A stretch of 64,000 nt of DNA from Streptomyces sp. HUAS MG91 (GTDB taxonomy: Bacteria; Actinomycetota; Actinomycetes; Streptomycetales; Streptomycetaceae), in contig NZ_CP159534.1 in NCBI RefSeq assembly GCF_040529335.1, forward strand, positions 7,874,001-7,938,000. The letters run 5' to 3'. Below are positions 58,145 to 64,000 of the stretch, in pieces. Numbering within the stretch: position 1 is the stretch's first letter; every line of letters starts with the position of its first letter. Under the pieces are notes generated by a model. It saw nothing but the letters and a program-made list of their open reading frames with translations, did not search any database and had not been told where the DNA came from. The position numbers and the translations under genes are program-made.

Positions 58145-58253
58145 CCCGCGGCCCGTCTCGCGAGAGTGTTCAGCGTTCCTACGGGACCGACCAGGCTGCA
58201 AGCGAGGGCTGGTGCGACAGAATTGGGGGCGCTCTGCACAGGCAAGGCGTGGA

Positions 58254-59066
58254 TCAGATCCGCAGCAAGACGATTGCTCGCAGGTCCCAGTTGCTCAGCG
58301 GAGCGAAGGCCATGATCCGTACCCGGATTTCCTCGTCCTGGTGGTAGGGGAGCCTCAGTCGACGGACATCCCCATCGGGGTGCGCCAATGCCTCGTTCGC
58401 GGACCACAGCTCTCTGGCCTCTTCGTTCCCTGCCAGGATGTCGTCACGCAAACGGATCAGCTCTTGGCTGTCGGAGTGCATCGCGATGGCGAAACGAATC
58501 TGGGCGAGGAAGGGGGCGGCCCAGTCGGCGCGCCAGTTGACGAGCTGTTCTCGTGCCTCCGGGTAAAGGAAGGCGAACCGCATCAGGTTGCGCTCGTACG
58601 GAAGCCACGGGAACCAGTCTTCCTGCGGACGGTTGTGGGCGATGATGTCCCACGACAGGTTCGACAGGTAAGCAGGGTGAGGCAGCAGCGCATCCAGGAA
58701 TCCCTGGTGAATTGCTACTGCATCCTGGTCTGTGTGCTGCTGTGCAGCAGTAGGTGGTGTTCGCCCCAGCGCCAGGCGGTAAAGGATGACGCTTTCCGCC
58801 TCGTCGAGCCGTAGTGCCATAGCGAGCCGCTGGATGAACTGCTCGGAAACGGGGCGCGGGCGCGCGCTCTCAAGCTGGCGGTACCAGGAGCCGGCCACGC
58901 CCGTGAGTGAGGCCACTTCGTCCTGGGTGAGCCCTGGTCTCAAGCGGCGTCGAGACGTGTTGATTCCCGGGATACGTCTGGGCTCCAAACGCTCACGCCA
59001 GTGCTTAAGGAGTGGCCCCAGCTCAGGGGAGACGGGATGTTCGGAAGTGTGGTTCTTGCCACTCAC
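58254..59066 (-). CDS. XRE-family regulator with MmyB-like ligand domain
   Basis: 270 residues from the ATG at 59066. Helix-turn-helix RPGLTQDEVASLTGVAGSWYRQLESARPRPVSEQFIQRLAMALRLDEAE, followed by an MmyB-type domain (ILYRLALG; LSWDIIAHNRPQEDWFPWL; NLMRFAFLYPEAREQLVNWRADWAAPFLAQIRFAIAMHSDSQELIRLRDDILAGNEEARELW). The domain is more diverged than in the three other MmyB regulators of the window. Divergent from the ImmA/IrrE-like set at 59271, which it may control. Function otherwise unknown. Confidence 0.85.
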   Translation of the reverse strand: MSGKNHTSEHPVSPELGPLLKHWRERLEPRRIPGINTSRRRLRPGLTQDEVASLTGVAGSWYRQLESARPRPVSEQFIQRLAMALRLDEAESVILYRLALGRTPPTAAQQHTDQDAVAIHQGFLDALLPHPAYLSNLSWDIIAHNRPQEDWFPWLPYERNLMRFAFLYPEAREQLVNWRADWAAPFLAQIRFAIAMHSDSQELIRLRDDILAGNEEARELWSANEALAHPDGDVRRLRLPYHQDEEIRVRIMAFAPLSNWDLRAIVLLRI

Positions 59067-59270
59067 GCTGCTCCACTCGGCGACACTGGAACGCTACAAA
59101 CGGCCTGCATGTCCGATAATGTCAGTCACAACATGCATGCGGCACGTAAACACCCCGTAGTCGAGTCGCTTTCGCAGCCGGGGCTACTGCCGAAAGCGCC
59201 ACTGAAAGTAGCGGAAGTGGCTGTGCAGCCTTACTCCTGCAAACGCGGCACGAGTAAGAGGTGACTGGCT

Positions 59271-59891
59271 ATGTGGTGGCGTGCAAGCCAATCAGGCGGT
59301 GCGAACAATCTGCCTGTGGACGAGCAGGCGACGCGTAGCCGAGGGCTACGAACTGGGGCAGCCGGAGGTCGTGACCGGGGCCGCGATCTGGAGCGGCGGA
59401 TCCGCCAGCTTCTACGTTCGCTCGACGTGCGACCTCCCTTGAGCGTTCCGGACCTGTGTGCGGCACTCGGGCGGAACCGAGGCCGGCACATCGAGCTTCG
59501 GCCCTACCCAATGCGCACGCCCGGTCCCTTGGGCCTCTGGTTGGAGACGCAATGGGCCGACGTGATCATCTTTCAGCGAGAGACGACACTGCTCCACCAA
59601 GATCACATAGTGCTCCACGAAGTCGGGCACATCCTGGCTGACCACCGGGGGCTTGCTGTTGAGGCGGATCAGTGGAAGGGCATGCTCCCGGGACTCGGCG
59701 ATGGAGCCATCCGGCGGGTGCTCCAGCGGTGCACCTACGGCACACAGGAGGAGCGTGAGGCCGAGTTGGTGGCCACGATCATCGGCGAGTGGGCCTCCGT
59801 CCTTGATCGCGTGTCACCGGCGACCGCCACAGTTGATCCCGCAACGCGACGAGTGCTGTCGGCGCTGGATGACCACCAGGGGTGGATGTGA
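59271..59891 (+). CDS. ImmA/IrrE-like putative metallopeptidase
   Basis: 206 residues. A zinc-peptidase motif is clear: LHEVGHILADH near residue 117 (HExxH), with a further acidic helix EEREAELVATIIGEWASV. Proteins of this kind often accompany an XRE regulator and cleave it under stress, or act in toxin-antitoxin-like pairs. The first 40 residues are polar and may not all be translated. The stop (TGA at 59889-59891) overlaps the start of the membrane protein gene, so both are coupled. Confidence 0.82.
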   Translation: MWWRASQSGGANNLPVDEQATRSRGLRTGAAGGRDRGRDLERRIRQLLRSLDVRPPLSVPDLCAALGRNRGRHIELRPYPMRTPGPLGLWLETQWADVIIFQRETTLLHQDHIVLHEVGHILADHRGLAVEADQWKGMLPGLGDGAIRRVLQRCTYGTQEEREAELVATIIGEWASVLDRVSPATATVDPATRRVLSALDDHQGWM

Positions 59892-60994
59892 TGACGGCCG
59901 TTTTCCTTATCGGCCTGATCGCCGCCGTCGGGTGGAAGCTGTATCAGCTGGCGAAGGCGCCCCATGACAAACCTCTGAGGTCTGTCACCCTCTGCCTGGT
60001 CTCCGCTGCGCTGTCTTATCCGCTGGCCATGCCCGGCGGGGCCACGGGCTTCGACACTGTGGCCGGGCACGGTGCAGCAAAGCTGGCGCAGAACGTGCTG
60101 CTGCTCGCCGCGGTGTATTTCCTGATGTGCTTCTACCTCTATTCCGCCGCGGACGAGCAGTTGGGACGGAAGCGGGCACGACGCGAGGGGATTCTCGTGG
60201 CCGTTGTCGCAGTCGCCATCACGATCACCGTCGTCACGGTGCCGCACGAGGTGTTCGCCGGAAGCTTCGCGACCACGGACATGGCTGTGCCGCAGGCTGC
60301 CCTGTTCTACATCGTCACCGGCCTCTACCTGATGTACGCACTGGCGACTGCTGCCCTGTGGACTCGACGGTTCGCGCGCAAGTCGCCGAAGCCTCACTCC
60401 ACCGGCCTGTGGGCTGCAGGGACCGGCATGTTCGCGATGTCGCTCGCGTGCGCGATTCGCGCCGTCATCGTCACGGTCCGCTCGCAAGGCGGTGTGGTGT
60501 CGAACGGGTTCATGGCGGCGGTGGCGCTCTTGCTGGTCGTGGCCATCCTGCTCTTCGTCTTCGGTGTCACCTATCCCGGCGTTCGCACCCGGCTGGCGAG
60601 TTGTCGTCTTTGGTTCCAGCACCGCCAGGAGCACCGTCGGCTTGAACCTCTATGGGCGCTCATGGTCGAAGCTTTTCCGCACTCCGTACTGCCTGCGGAC
60701 TCATTGTCCGGCCGCGCTCGGCGACGGGCTGACGGGATCCACCGCCGATACCACCGACGGCTCGTCGAGTGCCGGGACGGGCTCGTACAGATCAGCCCGT
60801 ACCTTGCCACCGATCCAGCCGATACACCCGAGCAACTCGCACAGCGGTTGCGCGCCGCAGTCGACGCTCACCAGAACAATGTCGCCGCGCCGACCCCGGC
60901 GAGGTCGCCGATGGGCATCCCGCAGCAGCGCAGCCGCGAAGCCGACGTCCAAGAACTCCTCACCCTCGCCGACGCCCTGCGCGTCAGCAGCTGA
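59891..60994 (+). CDS. MAB_1171c-type polytopic membrane protein
   Basis: 367 residues from the ATG at 59891 (an in-frame GTG lies 3 codons upstream). The first 230 residues hold about seven hydrophobic helices (VFLIGLIAAVGWKLY, LAQNVLLLAAVYFLMCFYLY, ILVAVVAVAITITVVTV, ALFYIVTGLYLMYALATAALW, GLWAAGTGMFAMSLACAIRAVIV, FMAAVALLLVVAILLFVFGV). The rest is a cytoplasmic helical domain (RRLEPLWALMVEAFPHSVL, ADGIHRRYHRRLVECRDGLVQISPYL). This layout matches the MAB_1171c family of putative transporters that accompany ImmA/IrrE-like genes. Role unknown. Confidence 0.85.
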   Translation: MTAVFLIGLIAAVGWKLYQLAKAPHDKPLRSVTLCLVSAALSYPLAMPGGATGFDTVAGHGAAKLAQNVLLLAAVYFLMCFYLYSAADEQLGRKRARREGILVAVVAVAITITVVTVPHEVFAGSFATTDMAVPQAALFYIVTGLYLMYALATAALWTRRFARKSPKPHSTGLWAAGTGMFAMSLACAIRAVIVTVRSQGGVVSNGFMAAVALLLVVAILLFVFGVTYPGVRTRLASCRLWFQHRQEHRRLEPLWALMVEAFPHSVLPADSLSGRARRRADGIHRRYHRRLVECRDGLVQISPYLATDPADTPEQLAQRLRAAVDAHQNNVAAPTPARSPMGIPQQRSREADVQELLTLADALRVSS

Positions 60995-61027
60995 CCCCCA
61001 CCAGTGACGAGCGAAAGAGACCCCACC

Positions 61028-62212
61028 ATGCTGATCACCGCAGACCGCGTCCTGGCCGGTCCCGACGCCCACACGATCCACGACGGCGCCGTCCTTGTCC
61101 GCGACGGGCTTGTCGCCTGCGTCGGACCGCGCGAGGAAGTCCAGCGGTGCGCCAAGCCCGACGAGCCCTGGCTCGCCTACCCGGGCGCGACGGTGCTGCC
61201 GGGACTCATCGACGCCCACGTCCACCTGTGCTTTGACGCTGGCCAGGACCCGGTCGCCACCCTCCAGGGCCAAGACGACGACGCGCTGTTCCCCGATATG
61301 GCGGTGCACGCTGAGCAGCTCTTGAGCATCGGCGTCACCACCGCCCGCGACCTCGGTGACCGCAATGGCCTTGCGCTGCGTCTTGGCGAGCAGGTCGCCG
61401 CGGGTACGGCCGTCGGCCCTCGGATCATCTCGGCGGGCACCCCGGTCACGCCCCACGGAGGCCACTGCTGGTTCCTGGGTGGCGAGGTCTCCGGCGCGGA
61501 CGAGATCCGCAGCCTGTTCCGGCGCAACATCGCCGCTGGAGCCAAGGTCATCAAGGTCATGGAGACCGGCGGGGGCCTCACCAAGGGGGGCGCCAAGAGC
61601 TGGGAGTCGCAGTTCACGCCTGAGGAGCTGGGCGCCATCGTCGACGAGGCGCACCAGGCGGGCCTGCCAGTCGCTGCGCACGCCCACGGCACTGAGGGGA
61701 TTGTCGCCGCGGTCGAGGCCGGCGTCGACACCATCGAGCACTGCACCTGGATGACGCCCACCGGCTTCGAGGTACGGGAGGACGTGCTCGACCAGATCAT
61801 CGAGAAGGGCATCCACATCTGCCCGGCGGTGAGCCCGCACTGGCGGATGCTGCCCCAGATCTTCGGCGCCGAGCGTGCTGAGGCGATGTTCGGCGCCGTA
61901 CGGCGCATGGCTGAGGCGGGCGCGCGCCTGATCGCCGGTACCGACGCCGGCGTGCAGCGCGCTGGCTTCGACGGACTGCCCGCCAGCCTCGCCTTCTACG
62001 AGCACCTTGGCCTGCCCGCGAGCCGCATTCTCGCCATGGCCACTTCGGAGGCCGCCAATGCCCTCGGCCTCAGCGACGTGACCGGGCAGATCAGCACTGG
62101 CTACAGCGCCGACCTTCTTGTGGTGGACGGTGACCCGCTGGCCGATCTCGGCGCCCTGAAGAACGTCAAGGCCGTGATCGCGGCTGGGAAGCGCTACGAG
62201 CCCACGGCCTGA
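61028..62212 (+). CDS. Amidohydrolase (imidazolonepropionase-like)
   Basis: 394 residues from the ATG at 61028 (MLITADRVLAGPDAHTIHDG), with GAAAGAGA upstream; an in-frame GTG at 61004 adds 8 residues. Metal ligands of the amidohydrolase family are all visible: HxH in GLIDAHVHL, Lys in IKVMETGGG, His in VAAHAHG, His in TIEHCTW and Asp in IAGTDAG. It hydrolyses an amide or ester bond of a small molecule, possibly a cyclic amide or peptide. It follows the membrane protein gene by 33 bases, so the ImmA/IrrE-like, membrane and amidohydrolase genes form one unit. Confidence 0.9.
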   Translation: MLITADRVLAGPDAHTIHDGAVLVRDGLVACVGPREEVQRCAKPDEPWLAYPGATVLPGLIDAHVHLCFDAGQDPVATLQGQDDDALFPDMAVHAEQLLSIGVTTARDLGDRNGLALRLGEQVAAGTAVGPRIISAGTPVTPHGGHCWFLGGEVSGADEIRSLFRRNIAAGAKVIKVMETGGGLTKGGAKSWESQFTPEELGAIVDEAHQAGLPVAAHAHGTEGIVAAVEAGVDTIEHCTWMTPTGFEVREDVLDQIIEKGIHICPAVSPHWRMLPQIFGAERAEAMFGAVRRMAEAGARLIAGTDAGVQRAGFDGLPASLAFYEHLGLPASRILAMATSEAANALGLSDVTGQISTGYSADLLVVDGDPLADLGALKNVKAVIAAGKRYEPTA

Positions 62213-62234
62213 ACCAGGCGGTCACAGCTGGGAT

Positions 62235-63119
62235 TCAGTGCCCGGAGCCCTCGGCTCCGGGCACTTCCCTGTCCGCAAGTTCTTCGACCACCTGGTTCAC
62301 GAAGGCCAGGATGTCGTCGGACAGGCCTTCCGGGCCCAGACCACGCGCCTCGATCCGTCCGACGGTGCCCTTGCGCGCGGCGGCGAGCAGGCGGAGCCCT
62401 TCGACGACCTGGCGGGTGACCGTGTCGTCGGTCTGGAAGTACAGGGGAGAGACGCCGAACAGGTCGGCCATCCCCTCGCCGACGATGGGCGGCAGCACCG
62501 GGTCGGTCCCCGTGCGGAACCCTCGTACGTCGTCTTCGGAGACGACCTGTGCCCCCGCGTACTTGTTGACCGCCTCGGCGATCTCCGCATCCGACGGGGG
62601 AACCTGCGCTCCGGGGTAGGAGTGCTCCAGAAGGTAAGTGATTTTCTCGGCCACTGTGCGCGGTGCTTCCAGAGTCCCGGCCGGAGCTGGCGCTTCGTTT
62701 CCGAAGGACCGCTCCTGCGCGGCCAACAACTCCTCGACCGTCACCTTGTACGCGTCCGCCAGAGGACGGTGGAACTTCTCGCTGAGACGCCGCTTTCCTC
62801 GCTCGGCGTTGGCCACAGGTCCTGAACTCTTCGTGCCGATCAGGTCCTTGGTCTGGTACTGGCTGTACCCCGCGTCGCAACGCAGATCGGCGAGATCGGG
62901 CAGCGCGCCGGCGCCCCGCGGGAACAGGTCGTCCAGGGGCATCTCGAAGAACGTCGCCAGACCCGGCAGCTTCTCGCCGTCCGGGGTTGAGCTTCCCAAT
63001 TCCCAGCTCGCCACTGTGGAGGATCCGACGCTCACGGCTTCTGCAACGTCGCCCTGGGTGCGGTTGCGAGTCCGCCGTAGCGCGCGAAACCGTTCGCGGT
63101 CGAAGAGGCGGGGCGGCAT
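62235..63119 (-). CDS. XRE-family regulator with two helix-turn-helix regions
   Basis: 294 residues. The first helix-turn-helix (FRALRRTRNRTQGDVAEAVSVGSSTVASWELGSSTPDGEKLPGLATFFEM) is standard; a second follows near residues 78-130 (DLADLRCDAGYSQYQTKDLIGTKSSGPVANAERGKRRLSEKFHRPLADAYKVTVEELL). A third region (VAEKITYLLEHSYPGAQVPPSDAEIAEAVNKYAGAQVVSEDDVRGFRTGTDPVLPPIVGEGMADLFGVSPLYF) looks like the DNA-binding-type repeat seen in actinobacterial regulators such as EspR relatives. Target unknown. Convergent with the amidohydrolase gene and separated from it by a hairpin. Confidence 0.85.
   Translation of the reverse strand: MPPRLFDRERFRALRRTRNRTQGDVAEAVSVGSSTVASWELGSSTPDGEKLPGLATFFEMPLDDLFPRGAGALPDLADLRCDAGYSQYQTKDLIGTKSSGPVANAERGKRRLSEKFHRPLADAYKVTVEELLAAQERSFGNEAPAPAGTLEAPRTVAEKITYLLEHSYPGAQVPPSDAEIAEAVNKYAGAQVVSEDDVRGFRTGTDPVLPPIVGEGMADLFGVSPLYFQTDDTVTRQVVEGLRLLAAARKGTVGRIEARGLGPEGLSDDILAFVNQVVEELADREVPGAEGSGH
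62237..62265. terminator. Bidirectional hairpin terminator between convergent genes
   Basis: Thirteen-base perfect arms (62237-62249 and 62253-62265) with a 3-base loop. The hairpin starts at the stop codon of the minus-strand regulator and lies 25 bases after the amidohydrolase stop. Confidence 0.85.
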
Positions 63120-63642
63120 CTGGCGAGACTCTCCTGGGCTTGTTGTCGAAATCGAAAAAACTTCAGCTTGTTGATCGGATGCTTAAACCGATGTAGGTTC
63201 ATTTTCGCGAACCAATGAGTCCAACGTACACCGCGCGGGACTGTTCTGTCCGCGCCGTTGTGTGGCGCGTCAGGGCACGGTCCTCGGAGCGGTGCTTCGA
63301 GGGGCGTGGTTCCACGAGGCGTGGCTCTAAGCGGAAGATGTCGAGTCGGCGTCGAAGTGGATCAACGGCCGCTATCCGCTGGAGTGTTGGAAGGGCCATG
63401 CATATGTTGCTGGTCCCCGGCGAGACCGCTGGCGCTACGGGCGACGTCAAGGAGGAGATGAGGGCTTACTGCCAGCGCGAAGCGCGCTCCCGCAGGGGAA
63501 ATGAAACCGGCGCCCAGAAGTTAGCCGCTTCCGGACGCCGCGCCCGCCACCCGAAGGGGGCGGATCCATAACTGGAGCGGGTCGGCTGACCTTTTCGACG
63601 AGAACGGCCGTCCCACTCCACCTACGAGTGAGGAATTCTCGC
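63120..63642. other. Intergenic region, no supportable gene
   Basis: 523 bases. A 118-codon plus-strand frame (63215-63571) and an 83-codon minus-strand frame (63199-63450) have Arg/Ser-rich composition and no ribosome site or family look. The left end is AT-richer than the surroundings (63130-63215), which suits the promoter of the double-HTH regulator. Confidence 0.5.
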
Positions 63643-63987
63643 ATGCCCGAAACCGGGAACGGAAGGGCGTACGTCGCCCAGACGTCGGCGGCAGTCGGCC
63701 GGGAGCTCCGGCTTGCCATGCTCTTGGCGGACATGTTGCCCGTCGCCCGCACGATCCGCGTCTCGCAGCGTGAACCCGAGTGCACCTGGCCCAGCCCGTA
63801 CGCCCGTGCCTACGACGCCCGAGGCCGCCTGCTTCCCCTTAACCGAGCCCAGTGCCGGACGGCGGCGCGCTGGGTGATGAGGGCGCACCCCGAGGCGAAC
63901 TGGAACGAGGCGCACGATCTCGATCTGGCCACCGGCATCCTGCAAAGGGCCGGCGAGGCGTACAGGACCGTGGCGGGACGCCGCTGA
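63643..63987 (+). CDS. Small conserved-looking protein, function unknown
   Basis: 114 residues from the ATG at 63643, with GAGGAAT 7 bases upstream; an in-frame GTG at 63628 overlaps that ribosome site. The sequence (AYVAQTSAAVGRELRLAMLLADMLPVARTIRVSQREPECTWPSPYARAYDARGRLLPLNRAQCRTAARWVMRAHPEANWNEAHDLDLATGILQRAGEA) is compact, with a Trp-Pro-Ser-Pro-Tyr-Ala-Arg-Ala-Tyr-Asp motif and charged helices. I do not recognise the family. An ATG at 63989 may begin the next gene (MARI...), which runs off the window. Confidence 0.65.
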   Translation: MPETGNGRAYVAQTSAAVGRELRLAMLLADMLPVARTIRVSQREPECTWPSPYARAYDARGRLLPLNRAQCRTAARWVMRAHPEANWNEAHDLDLATGILQRAGEAYRTVAGRR

Positions 63988-64000
63988 CATGGCACGGATC

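Noticed and set aside
63215..63571. 118-codon plus-strand frame
   Set aside because: Arg/Ser-rich, no ribosome site, no motif; left as intergenic.
1..64000. CRISPR arrays, rRNA or tRNA genes
   Set aside because: No regularly spaced repeats and no cloverleaf with a GGTTCRANTCC-type arm were noticed on either strand; this was reading by eye, not a program search.

Overview
The window looks like accessory, chromosome-arm-type DNA from a streptomycete (Streptomyces or a close relative). The base composition is very GC-rich, GTG starts are common, several genes appear to be leaderless with a -10 hexamer 6-8 bases before the start codon, and the gene content is typical: many XRE/MmyB, TetR and IclR regulators, redox enzymes, a RiPP cluster, an ATP-binding anti-sigma-like protein and IS remnants. 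I saw no tRNA, rRNA or CRISPR array.

Layout. (1) 1-5 kb: a minus-strand, translationally coupled operon of ferredoxin reductase, HtaA-domain protein, alpha/beta hydrolase and toroid-fold protein, followed by a cytochrome P450 cut by the window edge. (2) 5.4-13.4 kb: two TetR regulators, an SMP-30-like lipoprotein, three SDRs, an XdhC pseudogene, a cupin plus carboxymuconolactone-decarboxylase-like pair, and an MmyB-type regulator. (3) 13.4-29.7 kb: a large catabolic regulon. An IclR regulator is followed by a minus operon (bicupin, FAD/Fe-S 2-hydroxyacid dehydrogenase, aldehyde dehydrogenase), a plus operon (SDR, aldehyde dehydrogenase, HpcH/HpaI aldolase, ketopantoate-reductase-like protein), an MFS transporter, a Zn alcohol dehydrogenase, a third aldehyde dehydrogenase and a frameshifted metallo-beta-lactamase-fold gene. 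A near-palindromic operator (core TCCCRCARTGYGGGAT) occurs at four places exactly at the promoters of this block. (4) 29.7-39.8 kb: redox/stress genes under two MmyB-type regulators, with a shared motif (GGGGGAGAGTTT-NN-TCCC type) upstream of regulators and oxidoreductases, then a TetR with an obvious operator. (5) 40-45 kb: an acetyltransferase, CutA, a full-length valyl-tRNA synthetase and decayed IS5/IS3 pieces. (6) 45-53 kb: a class I lanthipeptide cluster of the FxLD type, with a 57-residue precursor (FALD motif, Thr/Cys-rich C-terminus), a full-length LanB, a LanC, and a fusion of a thiopeptide-type domain with a protein-isoaspartate-type methyltransferase, plus a helical protein of unknown role. 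(7) 53-64 kb: small regulatory operons (resolvase-like, HATPase and DUF proteins; XRE plus acetyltransferase; an ImmA/IrrE-like protein, MAB_1171c-like membrane protein and amidohydrolase set; a double-HTH regulator), a TrmO-like protein and a decayed integrase.

The most interesting items are the FxLD lanthipeptide cluster (Asp-Asp-Gly in the core beside an isoAsp-type methyltransferase, and a strong hairpin after the precursor gene), the valyl-tRNA synthetase beside it, the two reconstructed regulons, and the cytoplasmic HtaA protein coupled to a P450 redox operon. All functions are read from sequence by family recognition; none was checked by a database search.
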